From assembly GCA_945859605.1 (NCBI GenBank), contig OX243824.1:21392785-21456784 (forward strand): a stretch of DNA of 64,000 nt, written 5' to 3'. Under the pieces are notes generated by a model, which saw nothing but the letters and a program-made list of their open reading frames with translations, did not search any database and had not been told where the DNA came from. This stretch comes from Lumbricus rubellus. Taxonomy: Eukaryota > Annelida > Clitellata > Crassiclitellata > Lumbricidae. The translations under genes and the position numbers were made by a program. Of this stretch, positions 11,436-22,717 are shown piece after piece. The first letter of the stretch is position 1. Each line of letters starts with the position of its first letter.

Positions 11436-11700
11436 CAGTGGGGGCGCCAGGATTTCGGGTTTGGGGGCTGAAACCCCAAGCCCTTCCTCTTAGAAACGTA
11501 AGTATACAACATTTTCCTTAAGGGCGGTAATTTCGCGTGCGCTGGAGACCTGAAGCTGCGAGTGCGGAGTGCACGAAGCTCATACCGACCAGGGGATCTG
11601 GGGGAGCGTCGTAAGCACTAAGCACCCCCAGCGGGGTCTGAAACCAGCGCGTTTTTCGCTGTTGACGTCGACAGGAGCACGTTTCAGGCTCTAAAGTCAT
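11436..11700 (+). mobile_element. Second left-end copy of the CAGTGGCGGCGCC family
   Basis: CAGTGGGGGCGCCAGGATTTC repeats the left terminus found at 10874. The same series follows: GGGGGCTGAAACCCC, TGCGAGTGCGGAGTGCACGA, then CTGGGGGAGCGTCGTAAGC and CAGCGGGGTCTG. It is more diverged than the outer end and has no partner right end of its own. It is best explained by nesting or an internal duplication. Confidence 0.7.
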
Positions 11701-12354
11701 GAAAATTTTTTGAATTTCCACATTGCAATAATAGCATTTTGGGCTGTCATTTTTACTAAATAACTCTATCATTTCAATGCTGAAAGTTGTGGATTATGAC
11801 TTTAAAAGTGTCACATTGTAGACCATTGTTTAAATTTTTTGGATATCAGCACTTTAAAGGTAACATTTTAAGCTGTCATCTCAACAAATTTCTCATAATT
11901 ATTTCATTGCTGAAAGAAATGGTTTATAAGTTCAATAATGTTCTTCCATGTTATATAAATTATCGAATTCCACGCTGCAAGGGTATACCAATTTTGTTGT
12001 CGTCCTAGCAAAATAATTGTTCATGTTGGATAAACAGTAGATAACACTAGAAATTTCAATGACATTTTTGAGATATTTTTAAAATATTGGGGGAGCAGCA
12101 TCTCCGTCCAAAAACCACAAACTTCGGGGTCTCGTGGACCGTCACCTGACCTCCAAGTCTCCGCCCATGACTCCTGGAAGTTCTGGTGCTAAATGAACAC
12201 CCCATTTCCCAATGCATAGTTGTGTAGGACTACCGGTGTAGGCCCTCAAGAGGCCGGCGGGCCGGACATGGTGCACATAACCTCATCACGGTCTGCAGCG
12301 CATTCAATTAGCATACGCATCGACGCGCTATTGTAGCAAAATTCAAAATTGCTG

Positions 12355-12995
12355 TCCACGTGAATCTCAGCCCCTTCCTCCGCCAACCCGGACTCAACAC
12401 CCTTCTCTCGCCAGCCCGGACTCACTCCGGGCTAAACCTCAGCCCCTCCCCATTCACCGACATCCCGGACTCACACCGGGCCAAACCTCAGCCCCCTTCC
12501 GCCGCCAACCCGGATTCACTCCGGGCCAAACCTCAGCCCCTTCCACCGCCAGCCCGGACTCACACCGGGTCGAACCTCAGCCCCCTTCCACCGCCAGCCC
12601 GGACTCACACCGGGCCGAACCTCAGCCCCCTTGCTCTGCCAGCCCGGAATCACACCGGGTCAAACCTCAGCCCCCTTTCTCCGCCAGCCCGGACTCACAC
12701 CGGGCCGAACCTCAGCCCCCTTGCCCTCTGCGCAGAGCTCAGCCCCCTTTCGCCCCCACCGCCTCGGACCTCCAGCCCCCTTACCCCGCTAGCCCGGACT
12801 CAGTCTGGTCCGGATCTCAGCCCCTTTCCCCGCCAGTTCAAACCCTCAAGTCCTCTTCCCTCTTACAGACCCGTCCGGACCTCAGACCGGTCGGTACCTC
12901 AACCCCCTGCCCCGCCATCGCGGATCTCTACTCCTTTTCCCCGCCAGACCGGTTCGAACCTCAGACCGGCCCGGACCTCAGCCCTCTCTGTTCCC
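12355..12995. repeat. GC-rich minisatellite, ~45-bp period
   Basis: Diverged tandem units contain GCCCGGACTCACACCGGGYC followed by RAACCTCAGCCCC, about ten or more copies, clearest from 12410 to 12725. The proline-rich 241-codon frame here is a by-product: the unit length is a multiple of three, so stops are avoided. There is no start context or domain. Confidence 0.85.
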
Positions 12996-13008
12996 TGCAG
13001 CTCCATTA

Positions 13009-14191
13009 TCTATATTAATAAAGAGAAGATTCTGTCTGTGTGTGTGTGTGTGTGTTTAACCGGAATGCATTTCAACAGTTTTTGACCTTTTCACTCCAAA
13101 CCTTCACTACTCTGTCCGTCTCGGCGTCGGACACCCAGTGGAGGGGTTGGCGATTCTCTACCACCATGGAGGACAGGGTGGGGGCGAAACCCCCACATTG
13201 TTTTCACTAAAACGCAGCTATTGATTTTAAACTTTGCACCTAGACAGAGGGCCATCGGAACCACCCAGTGGATTTGTTGGCGAATCTCCCCCACCATGGG
13301 GGCCACGGTGGGGGGCAAAAATCCTACGTTTATTAAACACCTTTTTAAACGCTTGCATTGCCGTTTTATAAACGCAGCTGAAATGATTTTCCAATCCGCT
13401 TTGCTGTAAAGTCCTACTATAATTATAGTCAATTTACGCGTAGGCCTACCGGTGGAGGTCGGAGTTAGTGGTGGCGTGTTGTGGGGTTGGGTGGGGAGGA
13501 TGTCGTGGTGGGGGGGGGGTGGGAGGAATTTTTTCCAACCCGAAAACCGAAATTTCACGGGTGGCGTACCGGTGGAGAGGTCGGAGTGTGGTGGGGTGTT
13601 GTCGGGGGGGGGGTGAGTTTGTGGTGGGTGTGGAGGTGGGGTGGGAGGAAATTTTTTCCCGAAAACCAAAATTTCACCGATGGCGTACCATTGGAGGTCG
13701 GAGTGTTGTGGGGCTTTTGGGCGTGGGTGGGGTGGGGGTTGGTGGGTTGGTGGAGGGTGTGGGTGGGGTGGGAACTGGCTTTGGCCTGGGGTTCGGGTGG
13801 TGGGGTGGAGAGTAGGGCTGATGGTAGGGTGGGGTGGAGGTGGAGGGGGTGAGATTGGGCGGGTGGAAAGGGCGGGGTGAACGGGGTGGGTGGGGGTTTG
13901 GGGGTGGAGTAGGGGGTGGAGGTGGGGTGTGGTGAGGGTGGGTGGTGGAGGTGGGGTGGAGGTGTGAAGCGGAGGCGGGTGGAGGGGCGGGGTGTACGGG
14001 GTGGAGTGGAGGTGGGGTGGAGGTGGGGTGTGGTGAGGTTGGGGTGGAGGTGGCGTGGAGGGGTGAAGCCGGGGCGGATGGAGGGGGGTGTACGGGGTGG
14101 GGGTTTGAGGTGGAGGTGGGGTGTGGTTGGGTTGTTGCCGGAGCGGGTCGAATCCTAAATTTCCCGGGCAACGCCGGGTACCCCAGCTAGT
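13009..14191 (+). mobile_element. Helitron-like non-autonomous element
   Basis: The left end TCTATATTAATAAAGAGAAG begins with TC. The right end has the hairpin CCCGGGCAACGCCGGG followed by TACCCCAGCTAGT, matching the TC...hairpin-CTAG(T) layout of Helitrons. No inverted terminal repeats or target duplication are present, as expected. The core at 13460-14150 is a G-rich GGTGGGGTGG-type minisatellite. The block at 13130-13310 (ACCACCCAGTG, GGGTTGGCGAATC) recurs at 54830-54890 in another element. No Rep/helicase ORF. Confidence 0.75.
13460..14150. repeat. G-rich purine-biased minisatellite (GGTGGGG/GGTGGAGG units)
   Basis: About 700 bp strongly biased to G and T on the + strand, with many runs of three or more G. 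Long frames on both strands (up to 165 codons, proline/histidine-rich) are artefacts of low complexity. The sequence could form G-quadruplexes. It is the interior of the Helitron-like element. Confidence 0.85.
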
Positions 14192-14224
14192 AGGGTATAA
14201 TTATAAATAAGAGGACTGTGTGCA

Positions 14225-15592
14225 CATAGGCGGAGACCTGGTCCGAACTTTGGGGGGGACGGACGAGCTGTCGAAAACATTGTGACGACTAAAGAAAGAA
14301 ATTTTGACGACTAAAAAAGGTGTCTTCAGAAATTTTGAGGAGGAGGATTCCAATTTGACCAGGGTCTATGACAACTAAAAAGGTGTCGTTAGAAATACTG
14401 ATGGTTAAAAAAGTCCAGAAATTTGGACGAACAAAACAATATGTACAGAAATGTTTACAACTAAAAAAGGTGTCTTCAGAAATTTGGACAACTAAAAAAG
14501 GTGAAAAGTCTCAAGAAATTGTGAGACCTAAAAAGGTGTTTTCAGAAATTTGGACGATTACGAGATGGTCGTCGGAATTTCTACGCCGAGGAAACACGCC
14601 CAAAATCAAATCCTGGCTACAGCCTTGTGGGGGACGAACAAGATGGGAAGGATTTGATGAAATTTAGTGAGCGAATCGAAAATTAGATGATTTCAATGAC
14701 TATAATATTATTTGGTTGTGACTTAATTATAGATCTGAATTAAACCGATCTTATCTTGTCGAATCTACACTAGGCCTAGTTAAGTTAAAATTAAACTCAA
14801 TTCATGATTAGATCGAGAGGTTTATTTGAAGATTACTTTGTTCAATGTTTTCTAATTATTTGATGGGTAAAATCAAATTTTTTGAATTTTGTAAGTTTAC
14901 TACATTTATATAGGTCCACCAAGAAAGAATTTAAGGGTGTCCAAGGAAGGTGTTTTCAAAAAGGGACGATGTATTAATACTGGTTCTATTATGGCATCGC
15001 TCTTATTGCGTTGAACAGTTATTTTTAGTAATTTGTTTCAAAATCTTTTCTTCTAACATTGTAACCTCGTCAGTCGCCTGCAGTGTGTTCATCATGTGTC
15101 CATGTCCTGACACTTAACGATTGGGGGGGACAGATACGTGGGCCATCCCTCCACCACATTTATTGAGGGACCGTCCCCTCTGTCCCCCCTTTGGTCTCCG
15201 CCCATGCTGATTCGAGCCTGAAAGGAAGCTGAAGGGAATTTGGCAGAATCACGATATGACGTTGTGAGTTTGTGACGTTGGGTGCTGGCAAGGCTTTTAT
15301 AATAATTGGTAACAAGTTAAAAGAGGTGTCTTATCTATACAGTATAATGCTCGCAAACTATCCAACGTGGGACTAAATAATTTTTGTTTAGAGCTTGGAT
15401 TTCCCTGGATTTCATAGCATCATAAATATTTACTTCATCTGCTAAACTTTTTTCTCTAGTTCTCTACTGAAGAGTGTGTGTACATGTCTTAACGCTTAAA
15501 CATTGGGGGGGACAGATGCATGGGCCGTCCCCCCCAACGTCTCCATTGGGGGGGACCGTCCCCCCCTGTCCCCCCCTAGGTCTCCGCCCATG
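14225..15592. mobile_element. hAT-type MITE with CATAGGCGGAGACC ends, duplication TGTGTGCA
   Basis: A 1368-bp element. The left CATAGGCGGAGACCTGG and right GGTCTCCGCCCATG ends are inverted, flanked by TGTGTGCA at 14217-14224 and 15593-15600. A second right end (GGTCTCCGCCCATG) lies at about 15195-15208, so a right-end duplication or nested copy is included. GACGACTAAAAAAGGTGTC-like units repeat at 14284-14560. The same family forms 22346-22698. Confidence 0.9.
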
Positions 15593-15978
15593 TGTGTGCA
15601 TGCTAAATTGCTAATATTGAGTTGCAGAGAGAGAGTCGATGTCCGGGAGTCGAGATGTCTCACATGTGAGTCGATGTATGACCGTCCGCCGCAGTTGAGG
15701 TCCGAAAATAAGATAATAATAATAACTGTTAAGCCGATACATGGACATTCATTGCTTTTTGCTTTGGGATGAGGCTGAGTCACATTTTGGGGCTTAGCCC
15801 TAACTCCTCCCCTGGTGATAATTTAGTTGATTTCGTTGCCGTTGGTCATTGTCAAGTTTCCTTATTACGAAGTAAGCCGTTTTAGACATTTTCAGCTTTG
15901 TTTTGGGGGGGGCTGAGCCACGTTTAGGGGGGGGCTTAGCCCCCCTAGCCCACCCCTGGCGCCGCCACTGTAGACTTG

Positions 15979-17390
15979 AAGCGTCACAAGACTTGAAGGG
16001 TCACAAACGAACCCTGCCTACGGTGGATCCGTATAAGTTACGGCTAAACCAGCCGTCGTGACTTTACACTCGAGCCATAGCCTGGTACCCTGGAATGCGG
16101 ACACAAGCGGACTCAGACGGAGTCAACGGTTAACTACACGGTGAACGGAAAAAAACCGAACCTCTACAATAAAATTTAATTTCTTTATTTAATAAAGAAA
16201 TTAACACCAAACATATAAAAATATTATTGAGAATAGAACTACTTTATCCCCAACTGTAAACCTAATTAGTTTTAATAATTATTCCATCTAAAACTTGAAG
16301 TCATTTAAAATGTTTCAAGAAGCGTATAGCGACTGAACTAACGGAGGTCAACAAGCAGGCATGGCTTGAGCGATCAAGGCAGTTGTTGATGCGCTATCCT
16401 GCAAACTTGATTCATTTCAAATAACCTAGACCCGTGGACTATAAAATCTGGTCTGTGATGCAAGAAAAAGTTGACAAGAACAGGTAGTGTGATGTCGGAA
16501 AACTGCGTCAGCGTATGATAGGCACGGGGCGAATCGGATCAAGTTGTAATTGATTCAGCAACTAGTCAGTGCCGAGCGCGTCTATGTGCGTGTTTTGAGG
16601 CCGAATGAGGATATTTTGAACACACATTATAACTAACAAATGATAGTTATCTGATTCTTGTCCTTTAAGCTGAATTTTCTCCAAATTGTATTGAAATATT
16701 CGAATTATTACACTAATTATCGTAGCAATAGGAGAGGTTCGGTTTTTTTCCGTTCACCGTGTACAAAGCCTCGTAATAATTATCGCGAGTTCGATAATAA
16801 GGGGAAACCGGTCCCATGAGGCTGAACCGACTTTGAACCCGGTGGAGGATTACGGCCTAACTCTTGGGATGGACCCTAAGACTCTACGGCGAGGCGATTC
16901 ACCCTTGAGGGCGGAAGTTCTAGTTACATCCGGCCCGACAGGGTGACGTCGCCACACCTCTATGACACGATACGGGGCTATTAAATCAAATGTTACCCAT
17001 GCACACAACGTGGCGCTGCAGAAACGTGAAATTCTCCGTTGCGACCACGAATCGAAACCTTCCCGACAATTCTCACCCTGGTGGAAGTAAGCTACTTCCA
17101 CATTAGATTGATAAGAAACTCACTCTAGTTAAGTAGGCCTACATGACAAACTCTGATTTTCGCATATTTTGGCATTAGGCCTATAGCCACATCAATTTCA
17201 CTTGACGTAGTGCCTACCTAGTTATCGCAAAGGTAGTCTATTTACCGGTAAACCAAAGTCCTCAGGTGGTTCTAGAATCTAGATAACTTGGTCTACCGTC
17301 TAACGACCATGGAATAGGACTAGACATAAACATAATAATATTATTATGCTATTCGTTTCTGCGTGGTTTATCTCTTACAATCTATATAAA
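15979..17390. other. GC-richer unassigned sequence interrupted by a mariner-type MITE
   Basis: Apart from the MITE at 16137-16761, this holds GC-rich sequence (15979-16130 and 16770-17110) of the kind seen in LTRs or decayed repeats. A frame of 83 codons on the minus strand has no domain. No exon was recognised. Confidence 0.3.
16137..16761. mobile_element. Tc1/mariner-type MITE with CACGGTGAACGG ends
   Basis: A 625-bp element bounded by TA dinucleotides, with about 28-bp inverted ends beginning CACGGTGAACGGAAAAAAAC. The TA target and the length fit Tc1/mariner MITEs. The interior is AT-rich with no intact ORF. Confidence 0.88.
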
Positions 17391-18014
17391 TAAAAATGTA
17401 ATTGCGTTTATGTCGTCCTCAAGGAATTCGGTAAGTTGTTCACCGATTGTTTTCAAACTTCCACCAAAACGTTCCGTTCGAATATTCGGAGGTTTACACA
17501 ATGCTTTTTTGTGAAAAAGCGCAATCTCTTACAACAATTATGATCATTTTAATTCGTCGACTATTTGGCCTATAGATTTTATCGCCAGACGCCATTTTAA
17601 ATCACCAAACGATGCATCGCATGAGGTCGCGTGTCGTGACGTCATAATCGATTTTCGTTCATTCAACAAATCAAAACCTGTTATTTTTGCATAATGCTTT
17701 TTTTAAATAGCGCAATCTTTTACAACAAAAGGGAGGATGGTAGAGTGGAGGGGAGGTGGAGGGAAGAGAGAAGGCGGTGGGACGGGAGGAGGTCGAGGGG
17801 AGGGGAGGGGTAGGGGAGGAGATGGGAAGGGGAGGGGTGGAAAGGAAAAAGAGGGGAAAGGGAGAGAGAATGGGGAGGGTAAGGATAATGTTGGAGGAGG
17901 GATAGGGGAGGGGAATGGAAAGAGGGGGAGGGGAGGGGAGAGGGAAGTGGAGGGGAATGAAGGATGGTTGGATGCTCTTCTCAGCCACAACAACGCGTGG
18001 CCGGGTACACTAGT
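17391..18014 (+). mobile_element. Helitron-like non-autonomous element with G-rich core
   Basis: It begins TCTATATAAATAAAAATG, close to the left end of the element at 13009, and ends CAACGCGTGGCCGGGTACACTAGT, a hairpin-like 3' end with CTAGT. Its centre (17730-17960) is a GGAGGGGA-type purine repeat; the 96-105-codon proline/serine frames on the minus strand are artefacts. It is diverged from the better-preserved element at 13009. Confidence 0.6.
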
Positions 18015-18369
18015 AAGAAATCAAATTTGTCGCAGCGTGAGCTGATAAATAAACGAAAAATTAAGTTCCTCTATTCACTGTGCATGATGACCTTGGGAAT
18101 CCTCGTGAATTTCCATGTCAAACTTTTAAGAATTAAGCGCTTTCGAATAAACCTGTCTTTGTTAGACCTACAAAAAGATGTTAATTGGGAGTACTTATAA
18201 TTTCACTGCATGCTGCATATTCATCATACTTACTAGCATAGGCCTATACTTATTTCATATCTTGTTCTCTAGCATAGGCCTATACTTATTTAATCTCTTG
18301 TTCTTCATGTGACCAAACTTCCCTATGTTGTAGAAACTGAAATGCAACGAAGAGATCGAATGCTTAAAG

Positions 18370-18749
18370 CAGTGGTTCTTAACCGTTTGAAGGGAGCCGA
18401 ACCCCAAGAGAAATCCATGACCACTCACCGAACCCCTCAAGTTTGAACAATAATTTTTTTAACTAATGGGAACAAAAGGAAATAGAAAATTGTGCCAAAA
18501 TGTGACACAATATTGATACATTCAATGCATTAAACTACAAACAGTTAACTAACCGTACCAAAACTACCAATTGCATCTTAATGTGTCCATTTTAAACAAA
18601 ATTTCATGACTACAAGTCGAAAAATAAAAAATAAAATAGCAAAATGATTTTCACTGAATATGGGTATATTTCAGAGAACCTCTGCCGAATCCCTGGCATT
18701 GTCTCATCGAACCCCAGGGGTTCGGTCGAACACTGGTTAAGAAACACTG
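18370..18749. mobile_element. hAT-type MITE, duplication GCTTAAAG
   Basis: A 380-bp element with ends CAGTGGTTCTTAACC and GGTTAAGAAACACTG, flanked by GCTTAAAG at 18362-18369 and 18750-18757. Subterminal CGAACCCC motifs occur on both sides. It sits about 33 bp upstream of the tail exon at 18791, in what would be that exon's branch-point region. Confidence 0.92.
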
Positions 18750-18790
18750 GCTTAAAGCCTTAAACACGACTTATTGGATGGATGGATCAG

Positions 18791-18972
18791 ATTTGACCAG
18801 GGTCTATGACAACAGAGGCCGTTACCCTGGACAGAAATTTGCTCGGCATATTGCACTTATGAGCAAGGCACTAGACCAGTCAAATATCTTTCACAGGACT
18901 TATTCTAAACCGAATAGGTTTATAAAAACTCGGCCTGAAGAATTTGAAGGTGTCTATGCTGAAATTATCTGA
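18791..18972 (+). CDS. Cytoplasmic-tail exon of a receptor paralogue (last exon)
   Basis: Preceded by ATCAG, the exon reads in phase 1 as (G)AT TTG ACC...: DLTRVYDN at the start and EEFEGVYAEII before TGA. The last ~35 bases, including the stop and the following AATTTCA, clearly match the end of the intact receptor's tail exon (DPYLEIA, stop, AATTTCA at 41595-41625). It therefore looks like the terminal exon of a duplicated receptor. Two tyrosine sites (RVYDN and VYAEI) resemble SH2-type docking sites. The frame is open, but the upstream exons found (4190, 7936) are broken, so it is probably a pseudogene remnant. If not, it belongs to a gene whose other exons I cannot see. Confidence 0.6.
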
Positions 18973-20404
18973 ATTTCATATAGTTTTTATTGCAGAGTTG
19001 CAGACAGAGACGAGGACATCTAGGACTACCCGTGCTGATTACACATGGCTGGTCACTGAACGTTGCTTGCCTAGACCTATGTAAAACAAGCATTTAACCA
19101 GTAGTTTAAAAAATAATTCGCTTTTGCTTGAAACAAATGTTGCATTTAACCGTTTAAACCTAACATGGGCAAAAAGTAATGGCTTATAGTAAAGCCTAAA
19201 TAAATTATTGTAGGCCTACATGTACTGTCAAAGCAAAACAGTCAAGACTTAGGCCTATCAATATCATCAACTGGTGTCAGTGGTATGTGTAGGCCTGTGT
19301 TACAGAGTACTATGTTATTATTGTCTAACGATTGTCTTCTTTACAATGCGTGGAATTTTAATTTTCCAAAGCGTTAGGTCCTAGTCAAATTTATAAGATT
19401 CGGCCTAGTCATGCAAATGACTATGTAGGCCGACTGACTTGTTAGCAACTGGATATGGCAATACGTAATTCAGAGAAGCCGATCTTCGATTGAATTGCAG
19501 TCCGAGGGCAGCATTCTAATTGACTTTGAAGAATTTGCATTGATTCCAGTAGCCTGCTGTTATCGTCCTATTCTGTATGATGACCTCTTGTGCTGTAGTG
19601 CTCACAAATTAAGGCATCGATGTATAAGTAAAGGGCCTATGGTCACTTCTAAAGAAAATCGCTTTCCAAATCATCATTAAGTCTACTACCGTATTTGACA
19701 TGAACTCAGTATTCAATGGGAATCCAGGTAATCCAGTGTATAAGTGTTACACTGCATGCAGAGTCAATGTGTTGTTATTTTAGAAGTTTCTGAGTGATTT
19801 CTATATAGAACTATATGAAATTGCATCAATCAATCAATCAATCAATCAATATTTTATTTTGCAACGATCAAAGATCAATTGCTTACAGTTAACATGGTTC
19901 ACATTACAATTAAGATGGTAACAACTTACAAGGAAGGCCTTCACGGATGAATATCCTGCTAACAGGGACACCTATTTGCTTGGAGTAGTGCTACATTGAT
20001 GGGGGCTATAGAGGTTATGAATTGCTCAGCCTCATCTCTATATAATATTTTAGCCTATAGAGTAAGACTAATAATTAATTTTAGCAGAACTACATTCGTT
20101 GGCTTAGGCCTATACAGCCTAATAATTATCCGGAAATGATTGAATCGACTCCCTATTAAACCGTCAGTGGTCATTGTGCAACTATAGGTGTATAATAGGC
20201 CTAGGTCTATTTTCTAGCAACATCAATTTACACAATAATATAATTATGCAAACAGTGACAATACGAAAACCAAAAGGAACACACTATTCCGCCAACAGGG
20301 TGGCCTAAATGTGCAAATATATTAAGATATAAATTTTTAGCAATCTAAAGCCCACTTTTGTACAATGAGCTAAAAAATCAATAGGCCCTATAATTTGCAA
20401 ATAG
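18973..20404. other. No gene seen; one LINE tail
   Basis: AT-rich intergenic sequence with many TAGGCCTA palindromes. The 61-codon frame at 19495 has no domain. A probable minus-strand LINE 3' end with an (ATTG)n tail lies at 19825-19950. Confidence 0.35.
19825..19950 (-). mobile_element. LINE 3' tail with (ATTG)n repeat
   Basis: On the minus strand, sequence ending in about six ATTG repeats follows GCAATTGATCTTTGATCGTTG. Short tandem repeats at the 3' end mark CR1/L2-group insertions. No coding sequence remains, so the family is unknown. Confidence 0.4.
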
Positions 20405-20412
20405 CCTACACA

Positions 20413-20826
20413 CAGGGGCGGATCCAGGGGGGGCAATCCGGCCATGGCCCCCCCCCCCCCCATTGAAAACTGCCATGGGACGTGGCCCCCCCCCATTTGG
20501 TCTGAAATTAGCAATGCGAATATGGGTGTCATTGATATTGGCCCTCTATTCGGAAAATTGTATGCAACGTGCCCCCCCCCCCATTCGGTTTTGAAGTTGA
20601 GGACTAAAACAAATGTCATAAACTTTTTTGGCGGATGAAATGGTATGATTTTCCGAAAAAATTTGACCGATGACTAAAAAAAGGTCATCAACTTTTTGGC
20701 CGAAAAGTACTTTTTTCCTCAACGACCGGTCACTATTTTTTTAACTTCGGAAAATTTATCCTTTCTCCCGTCCAAGATCTAAGATTTTGTCCCCCCCCCC
20801 TTCAAACCGTTCTGGATCCGCCACTG
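20413..20826. mobile_element. hAT-type MITE, duplication CCTACACA
   Basis: A 414-bp element with ends CAGGGGCGGATCCAGG and CTGGATCCGCCACTG, flanked by CCTACACA at 20405-20412 and 20827-20834. Long C runs (10-14) and the TTTTTGGC/AAAAAAGGTCATCAAC motifs are shared with the element at 22346. Confidence 0.93.
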
Positions 20827-20834
20827 CCTACACA

Positions 20835-21603
20835 CACTCATATCGCTCTTGCCGAATCTTAGTTATAAAGTTTCATTACTGAGGAGAACCATGAGTATAA
20901 GATTGCCACTATTTAGGCTATAAGCCATAGCTTAAATTTTAAGTATTTTCATGAGTTGATCGATCTTTTAATCTGCTTTTTAATAACGAGCTGCTTTAAG
21001 CCTTTGATAACAAACACAGTCCAAACTTTCACGAACAACGGCGAAGTCGAAATAATTCTACTAATGTAGGCCTAGTTTATGTCCCAATAATTGTCCCATG
21101 CAGTTGGCAAAAGAATTCGAAAAATCTTCGAGTAGCCTAATAGTAGGCTAGACAGATCTAGGCCTATCAGTCATCACTCATTCCCAAATAGCCTATATTC
21201 TAAGCAGCGTTTAGAGTTTGAGGCGTACTCAAAACCTGTAATTATCAAGTTCATTTAGTAAAATAGTTTGGTTCATGGTGTCAAGAAATCGTCCAGAAAT
21301 AAAGGCTACCAAAGGAATATTTATTGGCATCTATATTGCCACAGAGACAAGATCTTTTGCACTTAGGCCTAATTAGATTATAAGTGGAATTAATGCATGA
21401 CAGGCATTAATGTACTAATGGACCCAGGTTTATATTTTATCCCAACTTCAACCATCAGGAGTGACTGATGTTTCCTATGTCCAGAATGATTAGATCTATT
21501 CTAAGTATTTGAAGAGGAGAAAACGAGACATACGAATAGAAGGAAGGTCTAATGATCAGTAAATGCAATGATCGAAAAATTATAGGCAAATGCTATTATG
21601 CAT

Positions 21604-21661
<58 letters not shown>

Positions 21662-22337
21662 CCTATCAGTGTTTGCATTTCGTGACTCCGTGATAAGTGA
21701 AAACTACGCTATTGGCATAGGCCTACATGTAGGTATAGGCCTACTCTAGGCCTAGCGTTTTAATAAGAATATTCCTTTTAACCTTTGAAATAATTTATAA
21801 TAGGCCTGGCGTGCTGTAGAATTTTGTTTTGAAAATGAAAATGAAATTATATATTATTATACACACCTTGCAGTAATTACCATCGTGTTTCGAAGTTGGT
21901 CAACCAGGAAACATTATGAGTCCAAGTAGAGAGAAAGTTAAATAGCCTACTATGCCTCTATTGTAATATATTATAGGCTGAATTGGAAAAACCTTAATTG
22001 AAGTAGGCCTACGTATGACTTAGATCTTTATAGTAGGACTTAGGCCTACATGTAGATCTCTAAACCAACAGGAAATTACAGGAATTAATTGTGTGTGCTC
22101 GCGTACGGTAAACAACGCAGAAACCACATTAAATTACTTTTGTTTTCTTAAAACAAACGCTGTGTAATTAGGAAAGACATAATTATATAATTAGCCTATG
22201 TCTAGTTACCGGCGTAGAAATCCCCAATGTGCACAAAAGGTCTTTTTAACAAAGCTGCATCATAACTTCGTCGCCATCCTTGACTAGAACACTTCAACAC
22301 TCAGAGTAGGCTCCTCCTAATTAAGTCCTTACAATGA
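20835..22337. other. No gene seen; AT-rich intergenic DNA with (TA)n
   Basis: Dense in TAGGCCTA palindromes and containing a perfect (AT)n tract at about 21606-21658. No exon, RNA gene or terminal-repeat pair recognised. Confidence 0.35.
21606..21658. repeat. (AT)n microsatellite
   Basis: About 26 uninterrupted AT units followed directly by AGGCCTATCAG. Confidence 0.97.
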
Positions 22338-22345
22338 ACCTGGCC

Positions 22346-22698
22346 CATAGGCGGAAACCTAGGGGGGACAGAGGGGACGGTCCTCCCAATAAAAGTGTTG
22401 GGGGGACGGCCCATGCATTGGTCCCATCCAATCGTTAAGCGTGAAGACTAAAAAAGGGGAAAAATTTCCTGGTGAAAATAGACACTTTTTTTTAGACTTT
22501 TGCGGTGAAAATTGAGAACTTTTGCTGACTTTTTTGGCCAGACGACTAAAAAAAAGGTCATCAACTTTTTTTGGCGGTGAAAATTTTAAAATTTTCCTGA
22601 CTTTGTGGCCAGATAACTAAAAAAATCTCGCGTCTTTCCTTCGGCCACTCGTGTGTCCCCCCCCCCCCCCCAAGTCTCCGCCCAGGTTTCCGCCTATG
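22346..22698. mobile_element. hAT-type MITE with CATAGGCGGAAACCT ends, duplication ACCTGGCC
   Basis: A 353-bp element starting CATAGGCGGAAACCTAGG and ending AGGTTTCCGCCTATG, flanked by ACCTGGCC at 22338-22345 and 22699-22706. A second inner right end AGTCTCCGCCCAGG sits just inside. It belongs to the family of the element at 14225-15592. Confidence 0.93.
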
Positions 22699-22717
22699 AC
22701 CTGGCCTAATGCCCCCC

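Larger units (their letters stand above)
10874..15970. mobile_element. Large composite hAT-type element, duplication TAGACTTG, with nested insertions
   Basis: Ends CAGTGGCGGCGCCAGG and CCTGGCGCCGCCACTG are flanked by TAGACTTG at 10866-10873 and 15971-15978, giving a 5097-bp unit. Just inside are GGGGGCTAAGCCCCCC-type G/C hairpins and a GC-rich block of short palindromes (GAAGCGCCGAAGGCGC). A second left end starts at 11436. It carries a GC minisatellite, a Helitron-like element and a further hAT MITE. A shorter relative in inverted orientation is at 23687-26177. No transposase is visible. Confidence 0.88.

Noticed and set aside
12360..13085. 241-codon proline-rich frame
   Set aside because: It runs along a ~45-bp minisatellite whose unit length is divisible by three; no start context, homology or splice signals.
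13468..14190. Many Gly/Trp/Val- or Pro/His-rich frames on both strands
   Set aside because: By-products of the G-rich core of a Helitron-like element.
17671..18045. Ser/Pro-rich and Gly/Glu-rich frames of about 100 codons
   Set aside because: Purine-rich low-complexity core of a repeat.
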